NCBI GenBank assembly: GCA_036273715.1
Contig: DASUHB010000074.1
Location: 1 to 64,000, forward strand
Direction: 5' to 3'
Source: Gemmatimonadaceae bacterium
GTDB lineage: Bacteria; Gemmatimonadota; Gemmatimonadetes; Gemmatimonadales; Gemmatimonadaceae
DNA: 64,000 nucleotides
Shown here: positions 17,174 to 24,764 of the stretch, piece after piece
Layout: every line of letters begins with the position of its first letter
How positions within the stretch are numbered: the first letter of the stretch is position 1
Translations under genes and position numbers: made by a program
Notes under the pieces: generated by a model
Told to the model about the DNA's origin: nothing
Seen by the model: the letters and a program-made list of their open reading frames with translations, nothing else
Databases searched by the model: none

Positions 17174-18211
17174 GTGGCCGCCGCTCCGCAGCCGCGCGCC
17201 CGAACAGTGATCCGGGCCGATGCCGCGGGCAGCGCGACGGCACTCGTGCAGGCGTTAGGCAGCAGGCTTGACGAGACGGTGCGCCGGCTGCTGGCCGGCG
17301 TATCGCAGGCGGCGCTGCTCGATGTGCCGACGCACCAGAACGTCGGCGACAGCGCGATCCATCTCGGCACGCTCGCGCTGCTGCGCCGCGCGGGCGTCCG
17401 CGTCTGCTACGCGTGCAGCATCGACACATACTCGCGCGAGACGCTCGCCCGTCAGTTAGGCGGCGGTGTGATTCTGCTCTCCGGCGGCGGCAGCCTCGGC
17501 GATGTGTGGCCGCTCCACCAGCAGTTGCGCGAGCGGGTGCTGGCCGACTTCCCGGACGTGCCGGTCATTCAGCTGCCGCAATCGCTGCACTTTCGCGATG
17601 CGGCCGCGCTGGCGCGCGCACGGACGGCGTTCGCGGCGCATCGGAAGCTCACGGTGCTGCTTCGCGATCATCGGAGCCTGGCCAGTGCGCGCGCGCAGTT
17701 CGACGCGCCGAGCGAAATGTGTCCCGATCTCGCGTTCGCGTTGGGCCCGCTTGCCCGAACGGCGGCGCCGCGCTCGCGCGTGGCGTGGCTGGGGCGCCAG
17801 GATCGCGAGGCCGCGCCACACGCCGGCGCGGGCGGCTACGCGACGTTCGATTGGGCACTGAGCCGGCGATCGCCGATCTCCCGAGCGGAGCGCCTCGGCC
17901 ACAGCTTCGTGTCGGCGCACCCGAGCATCGGGCCGTACGCGCACGGGCCGTTGATGCGGTTAGGCGTCGCCGCATCGAAGCAGCGGGTGCGGAGCGGATG
18001 CAAGATGCTGGCGGCCGGTCACACCGTGATCACGGATCGCCTGCACGGCCACATTCTCAGCCTGCTGCTCGGCATTCCGCACGTGGTGCTCGACAACAGC
18101 TATGGGAAGGTGCGTGCGTTCTACGAGACGTGGACGAGGGATGCGCCGATCGTCCGGTGGGCAGAGACCGCGGCGGACGCGGTGCGCGCGGTGGAGCAAT
18201 GGTCGTGGTGA
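17174..18211 (+). CDS. Polysaccharide pyruvyl transferase family protein
   Basis: A 345-residue protein with family motifs: NVGDSAIHLGTLALLRR (the N-x-G-D motif), ILLSGGGSLGDVWP, VIQLPQSLHF and TDRLHGHILSLLLGIPHVVLDN (the R-x-H-G catalytic region). These enzymes add pyruvate ketals to sugars in exopolysaccharides or cell-wall polymers. A GTG start at 17174 lies 12 bp after the upstream ATPase gene, and the downstream glycosyltransferase begins inside its last codons, so the four genes form one operon. Confidence 0.87.
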   Translation: MAAAPQPRARTVIRADAAGSATALVQALGSRLDETVRRLLAGVSQAALLDVPTHQNVGDSAIHLGTLALLRRAGVRVCYACSIDTYSRETLARQLGGGVILLSGGGSLGDVWPLHQQLRERVLADFPDVPVIQLPQSLHFRDAAALARARTAFAAHRKLTVLLRDHRSLASARAQFDAPSEMCPDLAFALGPLARTAAPRSRVAWLGRQDREAAPHAGAGGYATFDWALSRRSPISRAERLGHSFVSAHPSIGPYAHGPLMRLGVAASKQRVRSGCKMLAAGHTVITDRLHGHILSLLLGIPHVVLDNSYGKVRAFYETWTRDAPIVRWAETAADAVRAVEQWSW

Positions 18212-19164
18212 CGACGCCGACCGCCGACGCGGTGGACGCAAGCGTGATCGTCTGCACGCGCAATCGCAGCGGCGCGATGACGCTGCTCCTGGAAAGCCTG
18301 CAGCGGCTCGAGGTGCCCCCCGGCGTGCGGTGGGAGCTGATCGTCGTCGACAATGGATCGTCGGACGACACGCCGGCAACGCTCGCATCGTTCGAGACGC
18401 TGCTGCCGATGCAGATCGTGCGGGAACCGATGCCGGGGCTCGCGCGCGCGCGAAACGCCGGGCTCGCGGCGGCGCGCGGCCAAGTGCTGCTGTGCACGGA
18501 CGACGATTGTGTTCCCGATTCCAAGTGGCTGGCGGCGGTCTACGAGGAGTTCAGGCGCGCGCCGACGTTAGGCATGCTGGGCGGCCGGGTGGAGTTGTAC
18601 GACGCTCGGGACCGTCCGACCACGACGCGCACGTCGCGCGAGCGCCGGCGAATCACGGCGTTATTCGAGCTGGACGACATCATCGGCTGCAACATGTCCT
18701 TCCGGCGATCGGCGTTCGAGGCGATCGGGCCGTTCGACGTTGCGTTAGGCGGCGGGACAGGCGCCCGCGCGGGGGAAGACGTGGACTTCGTGTACCGCGC
18801 GCTGCGGGCCGGAATCCAGATGGCATACACGCCGGAGGCCCTCGTCTATCACAACCATGGCCGGCGCACGGATGCGCAGGTGCGCGATCTGACGCGCGCC
18901 TACACCGTCGCCCGGGGCGCCCTGTTCTGCAAGTATTTGCTGGCCGGCGACGCCGTCATCCTCCGGCGCATCCAGCAGGATCTCGCCTTCCACCGGCGTG
19001 CCTTCGCAGCCGATGTTCGCCGGGCGCGGTTTCCGACGCGAGTGTTCCGCCACTACGCGCAGATCGGCGCCGGGGCGGCGTACTGGATCCGGCACGGGCT
19101 CCTGGGACAATTTCGCAGGGCGGCGCGAGCTCGCGAAGAAACGAACACGACGCGGCCACGCTAG
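18199..19164 (+). CDS. Family 2 glycosyltransferase
   Basis: A 321-residue GT-A fold enzyme. It opens with VDASVIVCTRNRS, has ELIVVDNGSSDDT, the D-x-D motif CTDDDCVPD and the acceptor-binding region EDVDFVYRALRAG. ELDDIIGCNMSFRRSAFEAIGPFD is the G-x-x-M-x-x-R block. It starts at ATG 18199, overlapping the pyruvyl transferase by 13 bp. A longer frame from 17413 reads through the previous gene and was not used. The donor sugar is unknown. It likely helps build the polymer moved by the adjacent ABC exporter, and its end overlaps the convergent neighbour by 4 bp. Confidence 0.9.
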   Translation: MVVVTTPTADAVDASVIVCTRNRSGAMTLLLESLQRLEVPPGVRWELIVVDNGSSDDTPATLASFETLLPMQIVREPMPGLARARNAGLAAARGQVLLCTDDDCVPDSKWLAAVYEEFRRAPTLGMLGGRVELYDARDRPTTTRTSRERRRITALFELDDIIGCNMSFRRSAFEAIGPFDVALGGGTGARAGEDVDFVYRALRAGIQMAYTPEALVYHNHGRRTDAQVRDLTRAYTVARGALFCKYLLAGDAVILRRIQQDLAFHRRAFAADVRRARFPTRVFRHYAQIGAGAAYWIRHGLLGQFRRAARAREETNTTRPR

Positions 19165-21509
19165 AGGCGGAACAGGTAGCTCACCTTCACAAACACGCCG
19201 TCCGTCGTGCGGTACATCGAGCGCGAAAATTGGAACGCCGTGGGTTCGCTGAGCGACGTGCCGTAGCCGGCAAAAAAAACGGTGCCCGGGACCGGCTTGT
19301 ACGAGAGGAGGACGTCGTTGCGGAAGCTATTGGACGAGAAGGCGCCGAGCGCGGCGTACGCGGCGTTCGTCGAGTCGCGCCGCACGAGCGGCGCGCCGGT
19401 GCGCGGATCCTCGAGCGCCGCCTGTCGCTGCGCCACGTACTGCCCGATGTAACGCAGGAAAATCGAGCGCGTGAGCTGGTATTCCACCTGCAGGCGGGGG
19501 ATGTTCGTGATCGCGAACTCGCTGCCGTCGCGCAGGCGAGAGAGACGGTCGTAGATCCACGAGGCGTCGAAGCGAAACAGCGGCGTTGGTCGCCAGGCGA
19601 CATCCAGACTGCCGGTGACCTCGCGGCCCCGGCTCGCCTCGGCGAAGAGGACGGCATCGTCGATGCCGGCGGTCGCATTCACGACGACTTTGCGGTTGGG
19701 CGACGTGAGGCTCACGCTCTGGCCGTACAGCGAGTAGAGCCCGTGGGGCAGCACGAACGCGCTGGTGTCTGCGCCGGCCACGACGCCGTAGCCCCGGTAC
19801 GACGTGCTGTCGAATCGCTGAAAGTTGTCGTTGACGGTCAGACCGATGTTCCAGCCGCCACGCAGCGTCGTCGACGCCTGCGCCGAGTAGCCGCCCTCGA
19901 ACGTGCCGCCTAACTTGCCGAAGTCGGCGTAGTTCCAGAGCGGTTGGGCGTTGAGAAAAAACGAGACCTGCTCGACCAGCGCGCCCGGACCGCCGTAGAG
20001 CGTGTAGCGGTTGAAGATCATGGCGCGGACGAATCCCGTCCGGTTCACGAAGCCGCTCGCCGCCACGAAGTCCGGGCTCACGCCGAGAAACTCGACGTGG
20101 TTGCCGTACGCGCGGCCGGTGCGGTCGCCGAGCGTGACATCCCAGAGTGCGCCATTGCGATGGCCCAAACTGTCGTTAGTCGCCGAGCCGACGAACTGCA
20201 CTTGCGAGAACCAGATCTTGTGCCACAGGAAGCGCGCATCGACGCCGCCCATGCGATTGTAGTCGCCGCCATCGATGCGATCGGTGTAGACGAGTCCGAG
20301 ATTCGAGCTCGCCCCCAGATCGCGACGCAGGCGCAGAATGTTGTACACGGGGTCGCTGCCGGTGGCGGTATCGCGCTCGTCGACGGCGCCCAGATAGGCA
20401 ATGTTCAGATCACCGATTTTGCCGGTGAGCTTGGCGCCGGCGTCGGGCTGGACGATGTCGCGCGTGTAGATGAGGCGGTTGGGCGTGTCGTACTGATCGA
20501 GACCCTCGAGAAAGAACGGACGCTTCTCCGGAAAGAACAACGCGAATCGTTGGTTGAGCGTGACCTGCGCGACGTCGGCCTCGACCTGTGAGAAGTCGGG
20601 ATGCGCGGTGGCGCTCAGTCCGAGTCCGTTCGTCACATCCCAGAACATGGACCCGCCGAGCGCGGGCGTCGTGGAATAGCGGTAGACCCCGTTCACCGAG
20701 TCGCCGTCCACCTTGGTGGTGGCTTCCGGAATGACGTTCATGACCAGGCCGCGGTGCATGTGCGTTAGGCCGACGAGGCGGCCTGCCTGGATGAGGAAGC
20801 TGGCGTTCGCGCGCACGACGGGCGTCCACGTGTCCTCGTAGCCCGAGTGCTGCACTTCACGCACGATCTGTATGCCCCACGTTTGCGGATCGACACCCTG
20901 AAAGCGGATGCTGCGGAACGGGATCCGCACTTCGATTTCGTATCCCCAGGATGTGACGTGCCCGCGCGATTCCCAGACGAAGTCGGGATTGAGATCGATC
21001 GTGCCATCGAACCGCGCGTTGGGCCCCGAGCCGCCGCCCGCCGCGCCGGCATCCTGTCCTTCGCTGCGCACGCCGTCTTCCTGAACGCCGAGTGGATTGA
21101 CGGCGAACATGAACGCGCGGCGATGATCGGAGTAGGTGTCGAGCAGAATCTGGATATTGTCGTCCGCGTCGATGTTGTCGCGGTCGGCAAGGGTGGCTCG
21201 GACGACGTTGCCGTGGGGCTCGTACGCGCGGATGCCGAAGTAGATCGCATCGCCGGAATACCACACGAGCACGTCGGTGGAGTCGGTCGCCGCCGATCCG
21301 TCGACGGGGCGATATTCGGAGAATCCGGTGAGGTGCGCAGCGCGGCGCCAGACGGGCTCGTCGAGCGTGCCGTCGACGGTGATCGTCGTGTCGATGCGCG
21401 GCGGCGCGACATCGAGCTGACGCAACCGTCCGTCGTAGACGGTGCTGTCCGATCGAGCGGGGTTCGGCGCCTGGAGGAGCAGCGCGAACGACAGGAGAGA
21501 AATGAGCAT
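19161..21509 (-). CDS. DUF5916 outer-membrane protein with N-terminal CBM9-like domain
   Basis: A 782-residue exported protein. A signal peptide (LISLLSFALLLQAPNPARSD) is followed by a carbohydrate-binding-like region (TITVDGTLDEPVWRRAAHLTGF, residues about 35-220), and then by the DUF5916 region (DFSQVEADVAQVTLNQRFALFFPEKRPFFLEG), which continues as a beta-barrel-like stretch to the terminal F-R-L. Ending in an aromatic or hydrophobic residue fits an outer-membrane barrel. Such proteins are frequent in Gemmatimonadota and Acidobacteriota and may bind or take up glycans, but no biochemical role is firmly established. The ATG at 21509 was chosen because it directly precedes the signal peptide. 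Confidence 0.85.
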   Translation of the reverse strand: MLISLLSFALLLQAPNPARSDSTVYDGRLRQLDVAPPRIDTTITVDGTLDEPVWRRAAHLTGFSEYRPVDGSAATDSTDVLVWYSGDAIYFGIRAYEPHGNVVRATLADRDNIDADDNIQILLDTYSDHRRAFMFAVNPLGVQEDGVRSEGQDAGAAGGGSGPNARFDGTIDLNPDFVWESRGHVTSWGYEIEVRIPFRSIRFQGVDPQTWGIQIVREVQHSGYEDTWTPVVRANASFLIQAGRLVGLTHMHRGLVMNVIPEATTKVDGDSVNGVYRYSTTPALGGSMFWDVTNGLGLSATAHPDFSQVEADVAQVTLNQRFALFFPEKRPFFLEGLDQYDTPNRLIYTRDIVQPDAGAKLTGKIGDLNIAYLGAVDERDTATGSDPVYNILRLRRDLGASSNLGLVYTDRIDGGDYNRMGGVDARFLWHKIWFSQVQFVGSATNDSLGHRNGALWDVTLGDRTGRAYGNHVEFLGVSPDFVAASGFVNRTGFVRAMIFNRYTLYGGPGALVEQVSFFLNAQPLWNYADFGKLGGTFEGGYSAQASTTLRGGWNIGLTVNDNFQRFDSTSYRGYGVVAGADTSAFVLPHGLYSLYGQSVSLTSPNRKVVVNATAGIDDAVLFAEASRGREVTGSLDVAWRPTPLFRFDASWIYDRLSRLRDGSEFAITNIPRLQVEYQLTRSIFLRYIGQYVAQRQAALEDPRTGAPLVRRDSTNAAYAALGAFSSNSFRNDVLLSYKPVPGTVFFAGYGTSLSEPTAFQFSRSMYRTTDGVFVKVSYLFRL

Positions 21510-21575
21510 GCGATATCCGGACGTGGATTCTATGCGGAAGCGTGGGAATCGCCAACGGGTGCGCGGGCTGGCCAC

Positions 21576-21604
21576 TTGTCACGTGCGTGACAGCGCCGTA
21601 TAAA
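21576..21604 (+). promoter_or_regulatory. Sigma-70-type promoter with overlapping inverted repeat
   Basis: TTGTCA (21576) and TATAAA (21599) are separated by exactly 17 bp and match the -35 and -10 consensus at five of six positions each. TGTCACG-TG-CGTGACA (21577-21592) is a perfect inverted repeat overlapping the -35 element, so a dimeric repressor could bind there. It drives the DUF1080-GMC-subunit 3 operon, which starts at 21650. The binding protein was not identified. Confidence 0.75.
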
Positions 21605-21649
21605 CAGGTGGCCTCGTCGGTTGGCTCACTTCTCTCACCTTCGTTCCTG

Positions 21650-22408
21650 ATGCGATTCGCTCCATGCGTGGCGATTGCGGCAACACTGGCCGCGATCGGC
21701 GTGTCGAGCGCGCGATGCCAGGTGGACACGCGCTGGCCGCAGCACTCGATGGATCGGCCCAGGCCGCCGGTCGTTGATCCCGGTCCCGAGCGACCGCCGG
21801 TGCCGCCGCCGGCCGATGCGATCGTGCTCTTCGATCACGGCTCGCTTTCGGCGTGGCGTCAGCACGACGGCGGCCCGGCGCGTTGGGCGGTGCACGGCGA
21901 CTATTTCGAGGTCGAGCCCGGCACGGGCGACATCGTGACGGCGCGCGCGTTCGGCGATTGCCAGTTGCACGTCGAATGGGCAACGCCGACGCCGCCGAAA
22001 GGCGAGAGCCAGGAGCGCGGGAACAGCGGCGTGTTCCTGATGGGGCTGTACGAGGTGCAGGTGCTCGATTCGTACCACAACGACACCTATCCCGATGGCC
22101 AGGCGGCGGCGGTCTACGGCCAGTTTCCTCCGTTAGTCAACGCGAGCCGACCGCCGGGACAGTGGCAGTCTTACGACATTATCTTCCACCGGCCGCGGTT
22201 CGACGCCGGCGGCGCGGTGACGTCGCCCGCACGCCTAACGGTGTTCCACAACGGCGTGCTGGTGCAGGACAACGTGGCGCTGAGCGGTCCGACGGCCAAC
22301 AAGGTCCGGCCACCCTACCACGTGACGCCCGACAGCCTGCCGCTCGAGCTGCAGGACCACAACAACCGCGTTCGATATCGCGGCATCTGGATTCGCGCGA
22401 TCGACTGA
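21650..22408 (+). CDS. DUF1080 (3-keto-glycoside hydrolase family) secreted protein
   Basis: A 252-residue protein with a short signal sequence (FAPCVAIAATLAAIGVSSARC) followed by a DUF1080 domain: AIVLFDHGSLSAWRQ, NSGVFLMGLYEVQVLDS and QWQSYDIIFHRPRFD are the standard blocks. The cysteine near residue 22 could also be a lipoprotein site. DUF1080 proteins are reported to hydrolyse 3-keto-glucosides. The gene sits behind a regulated promoter and is followed 13 bp later by a GMC oxidoreductase, so the pair could oxidise a glycoside at C3 and then cleave it. Confidence 0.85.
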   Translation: MRFAPCVAIAATLAAIGVSSARCQVDTRWPQHSMDRPRPPVVDPGPERPPVPPPADAIVLFDHGSLSAWRQHDGGPARWAVHGDYFEVEPGTGDIVTARAFGDCQLHVEWATPTPPKGESQERGNSGVFLMGLYEVQVLDSYHNDTYPDGQAAAVYGQFPPLVNASRPPGQWQSYDIIFHRPRFDAGGAVTSPARLTVFHNGVLVQDNVALSGPTANKVRPPYHVTPDSLPLELQDHNNRVRYRGIWIRAID

Positions 22409-22421
22409 TCCGAGGAGATCC

Positions 22422-24116
22422 ATGCAGGCTGCAGGAACACGCAAGACGTACGACGTATGCATCGTGGGTTCGGGGGCGGGCGGCGGAATGTCGGCGTACG
22501 TGCTCACGCAGGCCGGCGCGGATGTGGTGATGCTCGAGGCCGGCGGACCATGGGACAACGCCACCGACTCGAAGATGATGGAGTGGCCGTACCAATCGCC
22601 GAGGCGCGGGCGCGGCTCCAGGGAGCGGCCGTTCGGCGAGTTCGACGGCTGTATCGGCGGGTGGGACATCGACGGCGAACCCTACACGACTGCGGCCGGC
22701 ACGAAGTTCGATTGGTGGCGCGCGAGAATGGTCGGCGGACGCACGAACCACTGGGGCCGCATCTCGCTGCGATTCGGGCCCGATGATTTTCGCCGCCGCA
22801 GCCTCGATGGGTTAGGCGACGACTGGCCGATCAGTTACGACGATCTGAAACCGTACTACGATCGCGTCGATCGCCTGATCGGAGTTTTCGGCAGCGTCGA
22901 GGGCCTGCACAACAATCCGGACGGGATTTTTCAGCCGCCGCCCGCGCCGCGCTGCTACGAGCTGCTGATCAAGCAAGCCGCGGACAAGCTGCGCGTCACG
23001 TGTATTCCGGCCCGGCTATCGATTCTCACGCAGCCGCTGAACGGCCGACCCGCCTGTCATCACTGCGGCCAGTGCAACCGCGGCTGCAAGACGAACTCGA
23101 ATTTCTCGAGCTCGGGCGTGCTCATTCCGCCGGCGAAGCAGAGCGGCAAGTTGACGCTCCTCACGAGCGCGATGGCATACGAGGTCACGACAGACGGGCG
23201 CGGCATGGCGACGGGCGTGTCGTACGTCGACAAGAAGACCGGGACGGTCGAGCACGTGCGAGCGCGCGTCGTGGTGCTGGCCGCGAGCGCGTGCGAGTCC
23301 GCTCGCCTGCTGCTCAATTCGAAGTCCTCGCGATTTCCGCAGGGGCTCGCCAACTCGAGCGGCGTCGTTGGGCGTTATCTGACCGATACCACCGGAACGG
23401 ACGTGGCCGGCTACATCCCGAAGATGGTCGACCACATTCCGCACAATGAAGACGGCGTCGGCGGCAATCATCTCTACATGCCGTGGTGGCTCGACAACAA
23501 GCACCTGGATTTCCCACGTGGCTACCACATCGAGTTGTGGGGCGGATTGGAGATGCCGGCCTACGGCGCCATGGGCGGCATCCAGCGGTATCCGAACGCG
23601 GGCGGGTACGGGAAGTCGCTCAAGGATGCGTATCGCCATTACTACGGCGCGTCCGTCGGATTTTCGGGGCGCGGCGAGATGATTCCGAACGCCGACTGCT
23701 ATTGCGAGCTCGATCACGAAACGGTGGATCGCTGGGGGATACCCGTGCTGCGCTTCCACTGGAAGTGGACCGACCACGAGTACAACCAGGTGCGCCACAT
23801 GCAGCAGACGTTCCGGGCGATCGTGCACGAGATGGGCGGCGAGGTGTTCTCGCCGATGCCGACGAAGGAGCGCGGCTACGGCATCGCGAACGGCGGCCAG
23901 ATCATCCACGAGTTAGGCACGACGCGCATGGGCCGCGACCCGGGCAATTCGGTGCTCAACGCGCACTGCCAGGCGCACGACGTACCCAACCTGTTCGTGG
24001 CCGACGGCGGCCCGTTCGTGTCGCAGGCCGACAAGAATCCGACGTGGACGATTCTCGCGTTGGCCTGGCGGACGGCGGACTACATCACCGAACAGCGCAA
24101 GGCCGGGGCGATATGA
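22422..24116 (+). CDS. GMC-family oxidoreductase (glucoside 3-dehydrogenase type)
   Basis: A 564-residue FAD enzyme. GSGAGGGMSAYVLTQAGADV is the N-terminal FAD-binding motif and MVGGRTNHWG contacts the flavin. The C-terminal GMC block is HELGTTRMGRDPGNSVLNAHC together with NPTWTILALAWRTADYI. A C-x-x-C-x-x-x-C cluster (CHHCGQCNRGC) lies near residue 215. It lacks its own signal. Export with the Tat-signalled subunit 3 encoded next is known in related gluconate and fructose dehydrogenases. A strong GAGGAG site precedes the ATG. Likely oxidises sugars at C3 in the periplasm; no cytochrome subunit is seen nearby. Confidence 0.9.
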   Translation: MQAAGTRKTYDVCIVGSGAGGGMSAYVLTQAGADVVMLEAGGPWDNATDSKMMEWPYQSPRRGRGSRERPFGEFDGCIGGWDIDGEPYTTAAGTKFDWWRARMVGGRTNHWGRISLRFGPDDFRRRSLDGLGDDWPISYDDLKPYYDRVDRLIGVFGSVEGLHNNPDGIFQPPPAPRCYELLIKQAADKLRVTCIPARLSILTQPLNGRPACHHCGQCNRGCKTNSNFSSSGVLIPPAKQSGKLTLLTSAMAYEVTTDGRGMATGVSYVDKKTGTVEHVRARVVVLAASACESARLLLNSKSSRFPQGLANSSGVVGRYLTDTTGTDVAGYIPKMVDHIPHNEDGVGGNHLYMPWWLDNKHLDFPRGYHIELWGGLEMPAYGAMGGIQRYPNAGGYGKSLKDAYRHYYGASVGFSGRGEMIPNADCYCELDHETVDRWGIPVLRFHWKWTDHEYNQVRHMQQTFRAIVHEMGGEVFSPMPTKERGYGIANGGQIIHELGTTRMGRDPGNSVLNAHCQAHDVPNLFVADGGPFVSQADKNPTWTILALAWRTADYITEQRKAGAI

Positions 24117-24760
24117 CGGATCACGACGACGAACGCGAGGGGGCGGAGCCGGCATCGCCTAACGGCAACGGCATGTCGCGCCGCTCGATGCTCGAGCTCG
24201 TAGTGCTCGGCACGCTCGCCACGGCGTGCAACAGCGCGGAACGCACGGCGACGAAGGTGGCCGCGACGGCCGGCGCGGACACTGCGCGCTCCGTTGCGGG
24301 CGCCCATCAGCCGAGCGTCTTCACGCCCCATGAATGGGAGACGGTGAACGTGCTGGTCGACATCATCATTCCGCGCGACGAGCGATCGGGGAGCGCGACC
24401 GACGCCGCGGTGCCGGAGTTCATGGATCGCATCCTGACGCTGTACCCCGAGGACAGTCTGCCCATTCGCGGCGGCCTGGCGTGGCTGGACCACGAATGCG
24501 CGGATCGATTCGGGCACCCCTTCGTGCAGTGCACGACGAACGAGCGCAACGCCGTGCTCGACGACATTGCGTGGCCGAGCCGCGCCAGGCCCGAATTCAG
24601 CCAGGGCGTGGCGTTCTTCAACCGGTTTCGCGACTTCACCGCGTCCGGATTTTACTCGAGCAAGATGGGCGTGGCCGATCTGCAGTACGAGGGCAACGTG
24701 TACGTCCCGCAGTGGACGGGGTGTCCGTCGGCCGCGCTCCACAAGCTGGGCGTCGGTTAG
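24113..24760 (+). CDS. Gluconate 2-dehydrogenase subunit 3 family protein
   Basis: A 215-residue small subunit whose ATG overlaps the GMC stop (ATGA). The N-terminus has a twin-arginine sequence (SRRSMLELVVLGTLATAC); the cysteine after it could be a lipoprotein site, giving a membrane-anchored Tat lipoprotein. The body contains VNVLVDIIIPRDERSGSAT and ADLQYEGNVYVPQWTGCP, the family blocks. These subunits carry the catalytic GMC partner through the Tat pathway and hold it at the membrane. The overlap and the pairing make a two-subunit dehydrogenase very likely. Confidence 0.9.
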   Translation: MTDHDDEREGAEPASPNGNGMSRRSMLELVVLGTLATACNSAERTATKVAATAGADTARSVAGAHQPSVFTPHEWETVNVLVDIIIPRDERSGSATDAAVPEFMDRILTLYPEDSLPIRGGLAWLDHECADRFGHPFVQCTTNERNAVLDDIAWPSRARPEFSQGVAFFNRFRDFTASGFYSSKMGVADLQYEGNVYVPQWTGCPSAALHKLGVG

Positions 24761-24764
24761 TCCG

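Noticed and set aside
17413-18198. Upstream extension of the glycosyltransferase frame (long open frame from 17413)
   Set aside because: The sequence before 18199 is a shadow of the pyruvyl transferase; the glycosyltransferase conserved start is at 18199.
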